Position numbers and translations under genes: made by a program. Positions 19,768-28,612 of a stretch of DNA of 64,000 nt are shown piece by piece. Every line of letters begins with the position of its first letter. Position 1 is the first letter of the stretch. The stretch covers positions 1 through 64,000 of the forward strand of contig JAHECZ010000001.1 in NCBI GenBank assembly GCA_024641475.1, written 5' to 3'. The DNA comes from Gammaproteobacteria bacterium. Its GTDB lineage: Bacteria > Pseudomonadota > Gammaproteobacteria > UBA6429 > Thiohalophilaceae. The notes under the pieces are model-generated. The model did not search any database. It was not told the origin of the DNA and was given only the letters and a program-made list of their open reading frames with translations.

Positions 19768-20271
19768 TCACGAGGTAGGTTGACTGGCAAGTACAATATC
19801 GACCAGTCGGCCTTGTTCTGCAGTCCAGACCAGTTGCGCAATATTTTTAAACCGCGCCAGCGACATGGCACCGCGTTCACTGCGATTGGACGCATGCGAC
19901 AAGGCGTCTTCGATTTCAAAACGCGGTGCAAAATACATTTCCACCGGTTCGAATTCTTCATTCATCACCACCAGCACCAGACCATCCCATTCCTTATCCA
20001 GTTTGAGTTGGCCGATGCGCTGATTTTTTTTACTTTCATCAAAAATCGCGCGACCTTTGATTTGGATCCGCAATCCCTGCCAAGCTTTCTCTGTGCCAAC
20101 AGCATCATGACCGCCGCTGTCCTTTTCTACCGGCTCGAGTTTTAATTGCACACAGGCATCGTGTTTGGCAATCTCACCGCTGATGGGTAATGACTTTCCA
20201 GTTGCACGGCGGTAATCCGCCGCCAGTTTTCTGGCCTGCGAGATTAACTTGTCCAGTGCAAATATCGACAT
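19768..20271 (-). CDS. Conserved hypothetical protein, possible nuclease-like fold
   Basis: I do not recognise this 167-residue soluble protein. It begins with a helical stretch (FALDKLISQARKLAADYRRATGK). The middle reads GLRIQIKGRAI followed by GQLKLDKEWDGLVLVVMNEEFEPVEMY (in parts), which recalls the (D/E)xK strand pattern of PD-(D/E)XK-type folds, but the acidic residues do not fit cleanly. The C-terminal half has NRSERGAMSLARFKNIAQLVW. It lies 12 bases upstream of the YoaA-like helicase gene in the same direction, which hints at a nucleic-acid role. No function assigned. Confidence 0.6.
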   Translation of the reverse strand: MSIFALDKLISQARKLAADYRRATGKSLPISGEIAKHDACVQLKLEPVEKDSGGHDAVGTEKAWQGLRIQIKGRAIFDESKKNQRIGQLKLDKEWDGLVLVVMNEEFEPVEMYFAPRFEIEDALSHASNRSERGAMSLARFKNIAQLVWTAEQGRLVDIVLASQPTS

Positions 20272-20289
20272 AACGGTATCCGTTTATGC

Positions 20290-20805
20290 TTACTTAAGTG
20301 CATCCACGTGGTCTTGCGCTTCGCGTGCGCCGGCGATATCACCATTACGGTTACGCGCATGCGCGATGATGCGCCAATTATCGGCTTGTAATTGTTTATC
20401 GCCTTTCGACAAGGCGTTGGATTTTTGTGCCAGACCCGCAGCTTCGTTGAAACGATCCTGTTGTAACCGGACTTTGGCCAGATAATGCCACAGTGCCGGA
20501 TTACCGGGTTCAATGCGGATGGCGCGTTCCAATAACACTTCTGCGCGTTGCAGATCACCACTGAGTGTTGCCGCACGCGCCTGATCCAGTAATTTCAAAA
20601 CGGCGGGCGATGTTTGTGAGCCTGGAGTGATTAATTTGGTTTTATCACTGTCCAGTGGTAGTCCAGGCACGGTAAACGGCAGTTCAGTGGAGGCAGGTTC
20701 ACCCACACCATTTGATGGCGGTGGCGTCGACACGCCGGTACAACCACCCAGGAAACCGCAAACGATCAGGCAGGACAATCCAGTTCTCATCACTCCGCTA
20801 CCCAT
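20290..20805 (-). CDS. TPR-repeat lipoprotein
   Basis: The N-terminus is a lipoprotein signal with lipobox LGGC, followed by a Pro/Ser-rich linker. The remainder has tetratricopeptide-type helices (LLDQARAATLSGDLQRAEVLLERAIRIEPGNPALWHYLA, read in parts, and NEAAGLAQKSNALSKGDKQL). The start is the ATG directly after the PBP1b stop; an ATG five codons later (20790) beginning MRTGLSCL is an alternative with a closer GGAG. It probably anchors in the outer or inner membrane and may assist PBP1b, as it is coupled to that gene. The partner role is inferred only from position. Confidence 0.8.
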   Translation of the reverse strand: MGSGVMRTGLSCLIVCGFLGGCTGVSTPPPSNGVGEPASTELPFTVPGLPLDSDKTKLITPGSQTSPAVLKLLDQARAATLSGDLQRAEVLLERAIRIEPGNPALWHYLAKVRLQQDRFNEAAGLAQKSNALSKGDKQLQADNWRIIAHARNRNGDIAGAREAQDHVDALK

Positions 20806-23181
20806 TTATTTAAATAAATTTCCAAACCAGTGACTGTTCCCCTGCGTGGGAGCACCCTCACAATTCACCATCGCTGCTGGTGCCGATCCTTTGAGAAAAC
20901 CCAGCGGCATTGCATTAGGGCAACCTGCTTGCGTTAATTGTTTTGCAGTCGGATTCACCCAATGCATCTCCAGTTTATCGTTTGATTCAAACGCCAGACT
21001 GGTGGTTGGTACTTTGGCCATGATATCGCCCCAAATTCGTAATGCGCCAGTGCTGCCGCTCAATCCGGTGGGTTGATTATCATCGGTACCTAACCACACG
21101 ACCCCGACATGGGTTGCGCTAAATCCGGCAAACCAGCTATCGCGCGTGTCATTGGTTGTGCCGGTCTTGCCCGCCACCATCAAGTCCTTGGGTAATTGCG
21201 CACGGACCGATTTGGCCGTGCCGTTTTCAACCACTTGTACCAAACCCGTATTCAACACGGTAATGGCTTCCGGATCAAAAGTTTTTTGAACTTCAATCGG
21301 GTAACGCCGCAGCGGCTCACCCTGGGAATTCAATACTTCGCGAATGGCACGTAATGGGCTCTGGAAACCACCGGAGGCATAATTCTGATACATCTGTAAT
21401 ACTTCAATCGGCGTCATTTCCGTTGAGCCCAACAAGGTTGAAGGATATGGCTGGATTTCGCGTTTCACACCCAGGCGATGCAAGGTATCCAGTATCGCCG
21501 GGAAACCCAGCTCCATGCCCAGACGCACCGTAGCCAGATTATAGGAATGGGTTAAGGCGCTAATCATCGCCACCGAGCCATGCGACTGATTGTCATAGTT
21601 GTGTGGTGACCAGACCTGACCGTCCGGCGATTTGAGCGTCAATGTGGAATCATCCAACGGACTCAACCAGTTATATTTGGTTGGCTGGCTCAATGCCGTC
21701 AGATACACAGCCGGTTTCATCAACGAACCGATGGGCCGGGCCGCATCGATCACCCGATTAAATCCGGCAAAGCGTGGATTGCGATCGCCTACCATCGCCA
21801 GGACTTCCACCGAGGGATTAATACTGGTAATCACCGCCGCGACTTGCAATTTGCCATTGAGACGGCGCTGTTTGTCGAGCAACTCAACACGTTTTTGCAC
21901 GATGCCTTGCAAATCACTTTGCAGCACCGGGTCCATGGTAGTGAATATCCGCAAGCCTTCAGAGCTCAAATCCTCATCATGATAGTATTCGCGCAATTGT
22001 CGTTGCACCAAATCCATAAATGCCGGATAGTCAGTGGTACCGCTACGGCGTTCATGAATGACGCCAAGCTCTTCACGTTTGGCACGATCGGCTTCCGCTT
22101 TACTGATGATTTGAAATTCGGCCAGCGTATCCAGAATAAGATTGCGCCGCAGCAACAAGCGTTTGGTGTGTTTTTCCGGGTTGTAATAACCGGGGCCACG
22201 GATCATCGCCACCATCGTGGCAATTTGTGCAGTGGACAATTCGTTTAGCGGTTTTTCAAAGTAAAACCGGCTGGCCAAACCAAAGCCATGAATCGCCCGT
22301 TGACCATCCTGTCCCAGATAGATTTCATTGAGATAGGCCTCCATGATTTCATGTTTTTCATAATGCGCTTCCAGTAACAGCGCCATGATAACTTCATTGA
22401 ATTTGCGCCACAGGCTGCGCTCATTGGTCAAATAAAAGTTTTTCACCAATTGCTGCGTAATGGTACTGCCACCTTGCTCCGTCGCACCGGCCTTGAGGTT
22501 TTGCCAAACTGCCCGTGCAATACCGCGCGGATCAACACCATGATGAGTCAGAAATTTACGATCCTCTATCGCAATCAGTGTTTGCGGTAACAGCAGTGGC
22601 ACATCGGCATACTTAAGCAAAATACGATCTTCATGATGTGCCGGATAGATACCACCGATAAATGCCGGATCCAGTCGCATTAAATCAATATCTTTGCCGG
22701 AGGTGCGATCCTTGAGTGCCGTCACCACCCCGCCGGTAAACTCCACGCGAATTGCACGCGAAGGTTCCTGTGCATCCCAAAAACGAAACTCACGCGTGGT
22801 TAACTCAAAATTGTCCGCTTCGCGCTGATAACTCGCCGGATCTTTGGCAGGATAAGCATAACGATAATTCAGGCTAAGCAGTTCTTTGGCAAACCGATCG
22901 GGTGAGAATGGCAAGCCCACAAATAATTCCAGCGGCCGCGCATAGACGTGCGCCGGAATGGCCCAGCGCTTGCTGGCAAATTGTTCCCGCACGACAAAAT
23001 CCAGATAAATAACATAGGCCACGAACAGTACCGTCAGTACGCCCAATGCACTCCAGATATGTCGACGTTGAATTTTCCACTGACCGGATCGACCAGCAGC
23101 ACGTGGCCGACGACTGAATCGTCCCAAGGCCTTGTGGATTTTTTCGGATTTTTTACGTTTGCGGGTTGGCCGGTGCGGCAT
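20806..23181 (-). CDS. mrcB: Bifunctional penicillin-binding protein 1b
   Basis: PBP1b polymerises and cross-links peptidoglycan. A basic cytoplasmic tail (RPTRKRKKSEK) precedes one membrane segment, a UB2H-like region, and a GT51 glycosyltransferase with the catalytic Glu in IAIEDRKFLTHHGVDPRG and EQGGSTITQQLVKNFYL. The transpeptidase has SxxK in PIGSLMKP, SYN in THSYNLATV and KTGTTNDTRDSW. I moved the start from 23217 to the ATG at 23181, which has AGGGAAG at proper spacing, giving 791 residues. The neighbouring TPR lipoprotein gene is directly downstream. Confidence 0.95.
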   Translation of the reverse strand: MPHRPTRKRKKSEKIHKALGRFSRRPRAAGRSGQWKIQRRHIWSALGVLTVLFVAYVIYLDFVVREQFASKRWAIPAHVYARPLELFVGLPFSPDRFAKELLSLNYRYAYPAKDPASYQREADNFELTTREFRFWDAQEPSRAIRVEFTGGVVTALKDRTSGKDIDLMRLDPAFIGGIYPAHHEDRILLKYADVPLLLPQTLIAIEDRKFLTHHGVDPRGIARAVWQNLKAGATEQGGSTITQQLVKNFYLTNERSLWRKFNEVIMALLLEAHYEKHEIMEAYLNEIYLGQDGQRAIHGFGLASRFYFEKPLNELSTAQIATMVAMIRGPGYYNPEKHTKRLLLRRNLILDTLAEFQIISKAEADRAKREELGVIHERRSGTTDYPAFMDLVQRQLREYYHDEDLSSEGLRIFTTMDPVLQSDLQGIVQKRVELLDKQRRLNGKLQVAAVITSINPSVEVLAMVGDRNPRFAGFNRVIDAARPIGSLMKPAVYLTALSQPTKYNWLSPLDDSTLTLKSPDGQVWSPHNYDNQSHGSVAMISALTHSYNLATVRLGMELGFPAILDTLHRLGVKREIQPYPSTLLGSTEMTPIEVLQMYQNYASGGFQSPLRAIREVLNSQGEPLRRYPIEVQKTFDPEAITVLNTGLVQVVENGTAKSVRAQLPKDLMVAGKTGTTNDTRDSWFAGFSATHVGVVWLGTDDNQPTGLSGSTGALRIWGDIMAKVPTTSLAFESNDKLEMHWVNPTAKQLTQAGCPNAMPLGFLKGSAPAAMVNCEGAPTQGNSHWFGNLFK

Positions 23182-23329
23182 GCAACTTCCCTGACAGAAA
23201 GCGCCATTGTAATGCATGATGCTGCAAAAAGGCGGGGAACCGTCGCTGATTACGTACGTATTATTTCTATGCTGAACTTTCGATACTGCTGAGCAGAAAC
23301 AAACTCACCGCGGATATCGGCCAGGCAGT

Positions 23330-23785
23330 TCAGACCATATCATCCACCATCCGCCCGTTTTGTTGCCCGGCATGCTCAAGATAAGCGCGATTGGCTCGCT
23401 CACCGGTATAGGATGCCAGTGAATATCGCGGGCTTAGGCGTCGACTTTGTGTAGCCTCTTTACGGCGTTCCTGAGTTTCGTCATTTTTTACTTCGGCTGT
23501 TCTTACTTCGGCGGCATATACCCCCGTCTTTTGTTGTTGCTGTATCAGTTCTTCGGCCTGTCGCGGTGAAATCGGCGTAGTGGTTTTGGCCAGCACATCG
23601 ACATCAGAGCGCTGCTGTTCTTTAGGTGTTGGTCGTGCTGCAGGACTAACGGTTTTACGATCGACGATAGATCGCGTGGATTGGGGTACTTCTGGTTCGG
23701 ATTGACTACGATCACGCCACGCAGATTCCACCGACGCATTGATCGGACGCGAACTGGCTGCTGCGGTGACTGAGGTGAGTTGCAT
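23330..23785 (-). CDS. Hypothetical disordered protein
   Basis: A 151-residue product rich in Ser, Arg, Gln, Thr and Glu with no signal peptide or membrane segment. It has a Gln-rich stretch (AEELIQQQQKTG) and a C-terminal element SPRYSLASYTGERANRAYLEHAG that looks more ordered. The frame is uninterrupted and has no strong overlapping alternative. I recognise no family. It is flanked by AT-rich DNA and is divergent from the NlpC/P60 gene. It may be a small regulatory or structural protein, but nothing in the sequence decides this. Confidence 0.5.
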   Translation of the reverse strand: MQLTSVTAAASSRPINASVESAWRDRSQSEPEVPQSTRSIVDRKTVSPAARPTPKEQQRSDVDVLAKTTTPISPRQAEELIQQQQKTGVYAAEVRTAEVKNDETQERRKEATQSRRLSPRYSLASYTGERANRAYLEHAGQQNGRMVDDMV

Positions 23786-23984
23786 AACATTAATAAATAT
23801 AGTGGTTTATTCTGTATCGGCAAGTGCTTGTTTATTCTACATATCAGCATTTCATAATTGGGATATTGATCACCATTTCTGTTTCTACATTAATTTAATG
23901 CTTTTACTCATTGATTAATATAGGTTATTTGATTTAGTTGTGTATCTGAACTAAGGTTTGTCAGAGCAATTGTCGAGGATAACT

Positions 23985-24482
23985 ATGCTACAAGCTATTC
24001 AACGCCGAAACCGGGGTGGTTTTACCCTCATAGTAATTCTTATTGTGCTAATGAGTGCTTGTAGCAGCAATCCGCCGGCTACGTCTTATTCATCGCCATC
24101 GGCTGCCGCCGCAGCGCCAAAGACACCAGTCATCGAAATCGCAACTTCATTGCTGGGCACGCCCTATCACTACGGCGGAATAACGCCAGCAACGGGCTTT
24201 GACTGTAGCGGTTTTGTTTATTACAGCCATCAGCAAGTCGGAGTTACCTTACCCCGAACCAGCGTGGGCCAATACCAGCATACCCAGCCAATTGGCCGTA
24301 AATCTCTCCAACCAGGGGATTTGGTTTTTTTTCATTCAAAACGAGGGCGAATCAATCATGTGGGTATCTACCTGGGTTCTGGTCGATTCATCCACTCGCC
24401 GGGTAAAGGCAAATTTATCTCCGTAACCAGCCTTGACCATCCCTATTGGCAACCCCGGTTTGCCCGTGGTGGCAGGCTGTAG
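23985..24482 (+). CDS. NlpC/P60 family lipoprotein (peptidoglycan endopeptidase)
   Basis: C40 peptidases cleave D-Glu to meso-Dpm bonds in wall peptides. The protein starts at the ATG at 23985 (GAGGAT upstream), not the 23958 track start. A lipoprotein signal ends in LMSACSS, followed by a Ser/Ala/Pro linker. The catalytic domain shows Cys in GFDCSGFVYYSHQ, His in INHVGIYLG and a later polar residue in FIHSPGKGK. At 165 residues it is a minimal single-domain enzyme. It is upstream of, but 135 bases from, the kinase/PilT cluster. Confidence 0.9.
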   Translation: MLQAIQRRNRGGFTLIVILIVLMSACSSNPPATSYSSPSAAAAAPKTPVIEIATSLLGTPYHYGGITPATGFDCSGFVYYSHQQVGVTLPRTSVGQYQHTQPIGRKSLQPGDLVFFHSKRGRINHVGIYLGSGRFIHSPGKGKFISVTSLDHPYWQPRFARGGRL

Positions 24483-24550
24483 CCGGTCGTGCTTTAAAAT
24501 ATCTTGCCAAGCAGGCTGAAATAAGCGAATTTTACTGTTAGAACAAGACC

Positions 24551-24581
24551 TTGCCATTCGCACTGCATCAAATACTATATA
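24551..24581 (+). promoter_or_regulatory. Candidate promoter for the kinase/PilT cluster
   Basis: TTGCCA at 24551-24556 is followed after 16 to 19 bases by overlapping AT-rich -10 candidates in ATACTATATATACTT. It lies 37 bases or more upstream of the GTG-started first gene. The spacing is ambiguous, so this is only a candidate. Confidence 0.35.
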
Positions 24582-24617
24582 TACTTGTATCCTTGTAACG
24601 TCGAAAGGGAGATTTGG

Positions 24618-25073
24618 GTGGGACAAAAATCGTTGAAAATAAATAAAACCCTCCAAGAAGTTGTGATGTGGGTACATCCCGAGGGATTAGTACATGGTGC
24701 CCTCTATGTTTCCGTCGATAATGAAGCGCAGCCTGTCGAAGACCCGCACTCCGTGGTCAATAACGATTGGCCATTTCTGGTGTTACGCCGTCGTGAGCCG
24801 AATGAAATCCGTTTTTATAATCGCAGTTCCATTATTCGAATTGAATATGATCAAGCTCGACCGAATAATCCCGCCGCGACGAAAACATCATGTCGCATTT
24901 TAATGATGGATGGTTCGGTCTTTGATGGTGAAATCAACGAAGAACTGCCAGCAGAACGGGCACGTCTTTATGACTATCTGAATCAGGCCAATAACCGCTT
25001 TCTGCGATTGTATTTAGAGGATGACCGAGTTTGCCTGCTGAATAAATCCTACATCATACAGGTAACTCCTTAA
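24618..25073 (+). CDS. Conserved hypothetical protein of the kinase/PilT cluster
   Basis: The track begins at 24585, but GTG at 24618 has a good AAAGGGAG at 7 bases and gives 151 residues. There is no signal peptide or membrane segment. I do not recognise a named family with certainty. The protein appears to have two related halves: PEGLVHGALYV ... PFLVLRR ... NRSSIIRIEY, and DGSVFDGEIN ... RLYDYLNQANNRFLRLY ... NKSYIIQVTP. Each half ends in a 'K/RS-I-I' strand. It is the first gene of a same-strand run with a HEAT/kinase protein, two PilT-like ATPases and an FHA protein, so it may be an adaptor in that system (inference). Confidence 0.7.
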   Translation: MGQKSLKINKTLQEVVMWVHPEGLVHGALYVSVDNEAQPVEDPHSVVNNDWPFLVLRRREPNEIRFYNRSSIIRIEYDQARPNNPAATKTSCRILMMDGSVFDGEINEELPAERARLYDYLNQANNRFLRLYLEDDRVCLLNKSYIIQVTP

Positions 25074-25118
25074 CCCGGTTCTGGCTACCAGGCGCAGTCA
25101 GAGGTCAACAGAACACGA

Positions 25119-27512
25119 ATGAGTTTATTAAACGGAATAAAAGCAAATAAGGCGATAGCAACCCTGCTGGATTCCGGCGATCCACGCGATCCCGATGTCG
25201 TGGCAGCGATTGCACGCATCAAGGAAATCGGCCGCCCGGCGGTGGCGCGCCTGATCGATGCCCTGCTGGATTCCCCCAATAATGCGCTCGTTGAAAACAC
25301 CCTCATCACGTTGCTGGATAACAAGTCACTGCCTGATTACGCGGACGCCTTAACCGATCCAGATCGCAATTTGGTCGCCAGTGTCGCCCGCATTCTTATT
25401 CGCGGTGCGGGTTACGATCCGAATCTCCTCATGCGGGAACTCGATGACCCTGACATGCCCAAAAAGGTGCTGTTACAAATTCTGGTTTCGAAAAAAGACC
25501 GGTTGAATCCTCGCAAGCTCATTGCGCTACTGGATGATAGCAACCCGAATAAACGCACGTTGGGATTTAACGTTATTGCAGCGGTGGCCACCGAAGAATA
25601 TGTGCCATTTCTTTTGCCTTTCGCCAACAGCGAAGATTTTACTACCCGCCTCAACACGATACGTTTACTGGCACGATTTAATCTGGAACCGGTCCGTAAT
25701 GTCATGTTGAACGCCTTGTCGGATGGGAATAAACACATCCGGCTCGCTGCACTTGAGGGCATTAGCGCCAATAAATTCAGTATCTCCGCACAACATGTCT
25801 GTCCCCTGTTAAAAGACGCTGACATGAATGTGCAAGCCAAAGCGATCGATGCGTTATCCCGACTGAAAGATCCGGATACTGTGGGATACCTGATCGACAT
25901 TCTCAACGATAACTCGGAATATATTCGCCGTGCCGCCGTCGAAGTGCTCAACGAAATTGCCGATCAACGTGCGATTAAAAATTTATTGACCGCGATGCGC
26001 GATACCGACTGGTGGGTACGCGTGCGCGCTGCCGATGCACTCGGGTCTATTGGTGGCCCGCGCGTGGTTGAGGCCATCATTGGCCTGCTGCACGATAAAG
26101 ATGAATTCCTGCGGCGTACTGCCGTGGAGATTTTAAATTCTGTTAAAGATGAACGTGCCTACTTCTTTCTGGTGGAAGCCCTCAATGACTCCGATTGGTG
26201 GGTACGCGAACGTGCGATTGATGCATTGGGACAGTATGGTGATAAACGTGCCATCCCGGAATTATATAAGGCACTGGAAGCACACCCGGATTCCGCGTCA
26301 TTAATCGTACAAGCCATAGTGAAACTGGGCGGTGTTGAAATCATTAATGAATTAATGGAAAAAGCCAATGCGGCGACAGGAAATCTTCGTAAAGAGTTAC
26401 TGATTGCCATCAGTGAGTTTGCCAAAACTCAAAAGCTTGACGAAAGCACCAGTCTCGAGAATGCCAATACCCGCCTGATGTCAGCCACATTAACCGGTAA
26501 CAATACTGCACGAGCCCATACCGAACGTCCCAATAATATCGGCAGTGCCACACGCGACACGCCTGCAGCGGCTAATCGACCACCACAAAAGCAGGAAACC
26601 AGCGCCGGCATTCTGGATCTTTCCGAACAGGAAGAAAAACCCGATCACATGGCACAGATTTTTGATGCCTCCAAGTTTGCGCCTGGCACCATCATTGCGG
26701 ATCGCTATCGCATGATTAAACACATCGGTAAAGGTGCATTTGGTATCGTTGTGCTGGTCAACGACATCATGGTCAATGAAGACATTGTGCTGAAATTCCT
26801 GAATGCCTCGATGTCATCTGACGAGAATATTATTAAACGATTTGTGCATGAATTGCGCTACGCACGTAAGGTCACCCACGAGAACATCATTCGCATCTAC
26901 GATTTCATTACCTTCGGTAACAGTTATGCGATTTCGATGGAATATTTTTCCAGTCACTCGCTCGCGTATGAAATGAAATTGCACAAGCAAATGCGCCTGG
27001 AACGCGTACTGAAAATTTATATCGATATCCTCAAAGGGGTTGGTTTTGCGCATGGTCTGGACATTGTGCATCGCGATCTGAAACCAGCCAATATTCTGAT
27101 TGGCGAAAACGATCAGGTGAAGATTGTCGACTTCGGTTTGGCCGCCGCCGCCAGCTCTGCCGATTCGCGCATTACGCGTACTGGCATTTTGGTAGGTACG
27201 CCAACGTATATGGCACCCGAACAAGTACGTGCACGCGCCATCGATGCACGCACCGATATCTATAGTCTGGGTGTGCTGCTTTACGAAATTTTTGTCGGCA
27301 AGGCACCTTATAAAGGTGAAGATCATCTGGCAACCTTGTTTCAGCACGTGGAAGGCAAGGCTACTCCTCCGCATGAAGCCAAACCTGAAATATCACCTGA
27401 ACTCAGCGGCATTATCATGAAAGCCATGGCCGTGAATCCGCAGGATCGTTACCAGACCGCTGACGAGTTCCGCCTCGATCTGCAATCGCTGCTGGAACGG
27501 AGCAAAAGCTGA
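25119..27512 (+). CDS. HEAT-repeat protein fused to a Ser/Thr protein kinase
   Basis: A 797-residue fusion with no membrane segment. Residues about 1-440 are HEAT/PBS-lyase-type helical repeats, several nearly identical (DTDWWVRVRAADALGSIGG, NDSDWWVRERAIDALGQYG). A polar linker rich in Asn, Thr and Pro spans about 440-520. The C-terminal Hanks-type kinase has the glycine loop IGKGAFGIVVL near residue 537, HRDLKPANIL near 651, DFGLAA near 670 and APEQ. All key catalytic residues are present. The stop overlaps the next gene's ATG. Target proteins are unknown, but the neighbours (two PilT-like ATPases and an FHA protein) suggest phosphothreonine signalling to the pilus motor. A soluble HEAT fusion rather than a PASTA sensor is unusual. 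Confidence 0.92.
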   Translation: MSLLNGIKANKAIATLLDSGDPRDPDVVAAIARIKEIGRPAVARLIDALLDSPNNALVENTLITLLDNKSLPDYADALTDPDRNLVASVARILIRGAGYDPNLLMRELDDPDMPKKVLLQILVSKKDRLNPRKLIALLDDSNPNKRTLGFNVIAAVATEEYVPFLLPFANSEDFTTRLNTIRLLARFNLEPVRNVMLNALSDGNKHIRLAALEGISANKFSISAQHVCPLLKDADMNVQAKAIDALSRLKDPDTVGYLIDILNDNSEYIRRAAVEVLNEIADQRAIKNLLTAMRDTDWWVRVRAADALGSIGGPRVVEAIIGLLHDKDEFLRRTAVEILNSVKDERAYFFLVEALNDSDWWVRERAIDALGQYGDKRAIPELYKALEAHPDSASLIVQAIVKLGGVEIINELMEKANAATGNLRKELLIAISEFAKTQKLDESTSLENANTRLMSATLTGNNTARAHTERPNNIGSATRDTPAAANRPPQKQETSAGILDLSEQEEKPDHMAQIFDASKFAPGTIIADRYRMIKHIGKGAFGIVVLVNDIMVNEDIVLKFLNASMSSDENIIKRFVHELRYARKVTHENIIRIYDFITFGNSYAISMEYFSSHSLAYEMKLHKQMRLERVLKIYIDILKGVGFAHGLDIVHRDLKPANILIGENDQVKIVDFGLAAAASSADSRITRTGILVGTPTYMAPEQVRARAIDARTDIYSLGVLLYEIFVGKAPYKGEDHLATLFQHVEGKATPPHEAKPEISPELSGIIMKAMAVNPQDRYQTADEFRLDLQSLLERSKS

Positions 27513-28609
27513 TGTCCGAACGCATTAATGCATTCCTGAAATTGGGACGTCAACAAGGTGCATCCGACATTCATTTTGCTGTTGGCAGTCCGCCACTAGT
27601 GCGCATCTATGGCGAACTTACCCCGATTAAATATCGTAATCTGACCGATCGGGAAATCGACGAATTATTGCGCGAAATTCTTACTCCCGATCAAATCGAA
27701 AAATTCGAACAAGGTAATGATTTGGATTTTTCATTTCAGAATGCCGAAGTCGGCCGCTTTCGTGTCAATATGTTTCGCAAAGTATCCGGCCTGGGTGCTA
27801 CCTTCCGGGCTATTGCACCGCGCATCCCCGGTTTCAAGGAATTGGGCCTGCCCGACATCGTCGAAAAGTTTTTACATGCCACACAAGGCTTGATTCTCGT
27901 GACCGGCGCCACCGGTACCGGTAAATCCACGACCCTCGCCTGTATGATCGACTGGTTAAATGCCAACAGGCGCTTCAACATCATCACCTTGGAAGATCCG
28001 ATTGAATATGTGCACAAGAGCAACCAGTCACTGGTAATCCAGCGGGCTGTTGGCGATCATGTCGACAGTTTTGCAACCGGTTTGCGCGCAGCCTTGCGTC
28101 AGGATCCCGATATTATTCTGGTTGGTGAGTTGCGCGATACCGAAACCATTTCGATGGCCATGACCGCAGCGGAAACCGGACACCTGGTCCTGGGCACCCT
28201 GCACACTTCCAGCGCCGTAAAAACCCTGGATCGTATGATCGATGCCATGCCGATGGAACAAAAAAATCTGACCCGCAGTTTTCTGGCGCAACATCTGAAT
28301 GCGGTGATCAGTCAGAAATTGGTCCGCACGATTGACGGTCGTTTCCGCAAAGCCGTATTGGAAATCATGATCAACAACAATGCCATCGGCAACCTGATCA
28401 TGACCAATAAAATATTTCAAATCCCCTCGGTGGTTCACACCAGTCGCGATCAAGGCATGCAATTGATGGATACGGCCTTGCTGGAAGCCGTGCAACGTAA
28501 AGAAATCGATCCGGATGATGCGTATATGCAGGCCACCGATAAGCGGCTATTCCAACGCTTTGTCACGAATCCTGAGCTGCTGCCTCAGGTTAACCTGTCG
28601 GTATCGTAA
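27512..28609 (+). CDS. PilT-type retraction ATPase, paralogue 1
   Basis: Secretion ATPases of this family are cytoplasmic hexamers that drive type IV pilus retraction. The 365-residue product has an N-terminal PAS-like domain (QGASDIHFAVGSPPLVRIYGE), Walker A GATGTGKSTT, the Asp box FNIITLEDPIEYVH, Walker B LRQDPDIILVGELRD and the His box LVLGTLHTSSA. It lacks the pilus-assembly (PilB) N-terminal domain. Its ATG overlaps the kinase stop by one base. It resembles PilT more than PilU by these motifs, but it is not clearly the housekeeping PilT. Confidence 0.9.
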   Translation: MSERINAFLKLGRQQGASDIHFAVGSPPLVRIYGELTPIKYRNLTDREIDELLREILTPDQIEKFEQGNDLDFSFQNAEVGRFRVNMFRKVSGLGATFRAIAPRIPGFKELGLPDIVEKFLHATQGLILVTGATGTGKSTTLACMIDWLNANRRFNIITLEDPIEYVHKSNQSLVIQRAVGDHVDSFATGLRAALRQDPDIILVGELRDTETISMAMTAAETGHLVLGTLHTSSAVKTLDRMIDAMPMEQKNLTRSFLAQHLNAVISQKLVRTIDGRFRKAVLEIMINNNAIGNLIMTNKIFQIPSVVHTSRDQGMQLMDTALLEAVQRKEIDPDDAYMQATDKRLFQRFVTNPELLPQVNLSVS

Positions 28610-28612
28610 GTC

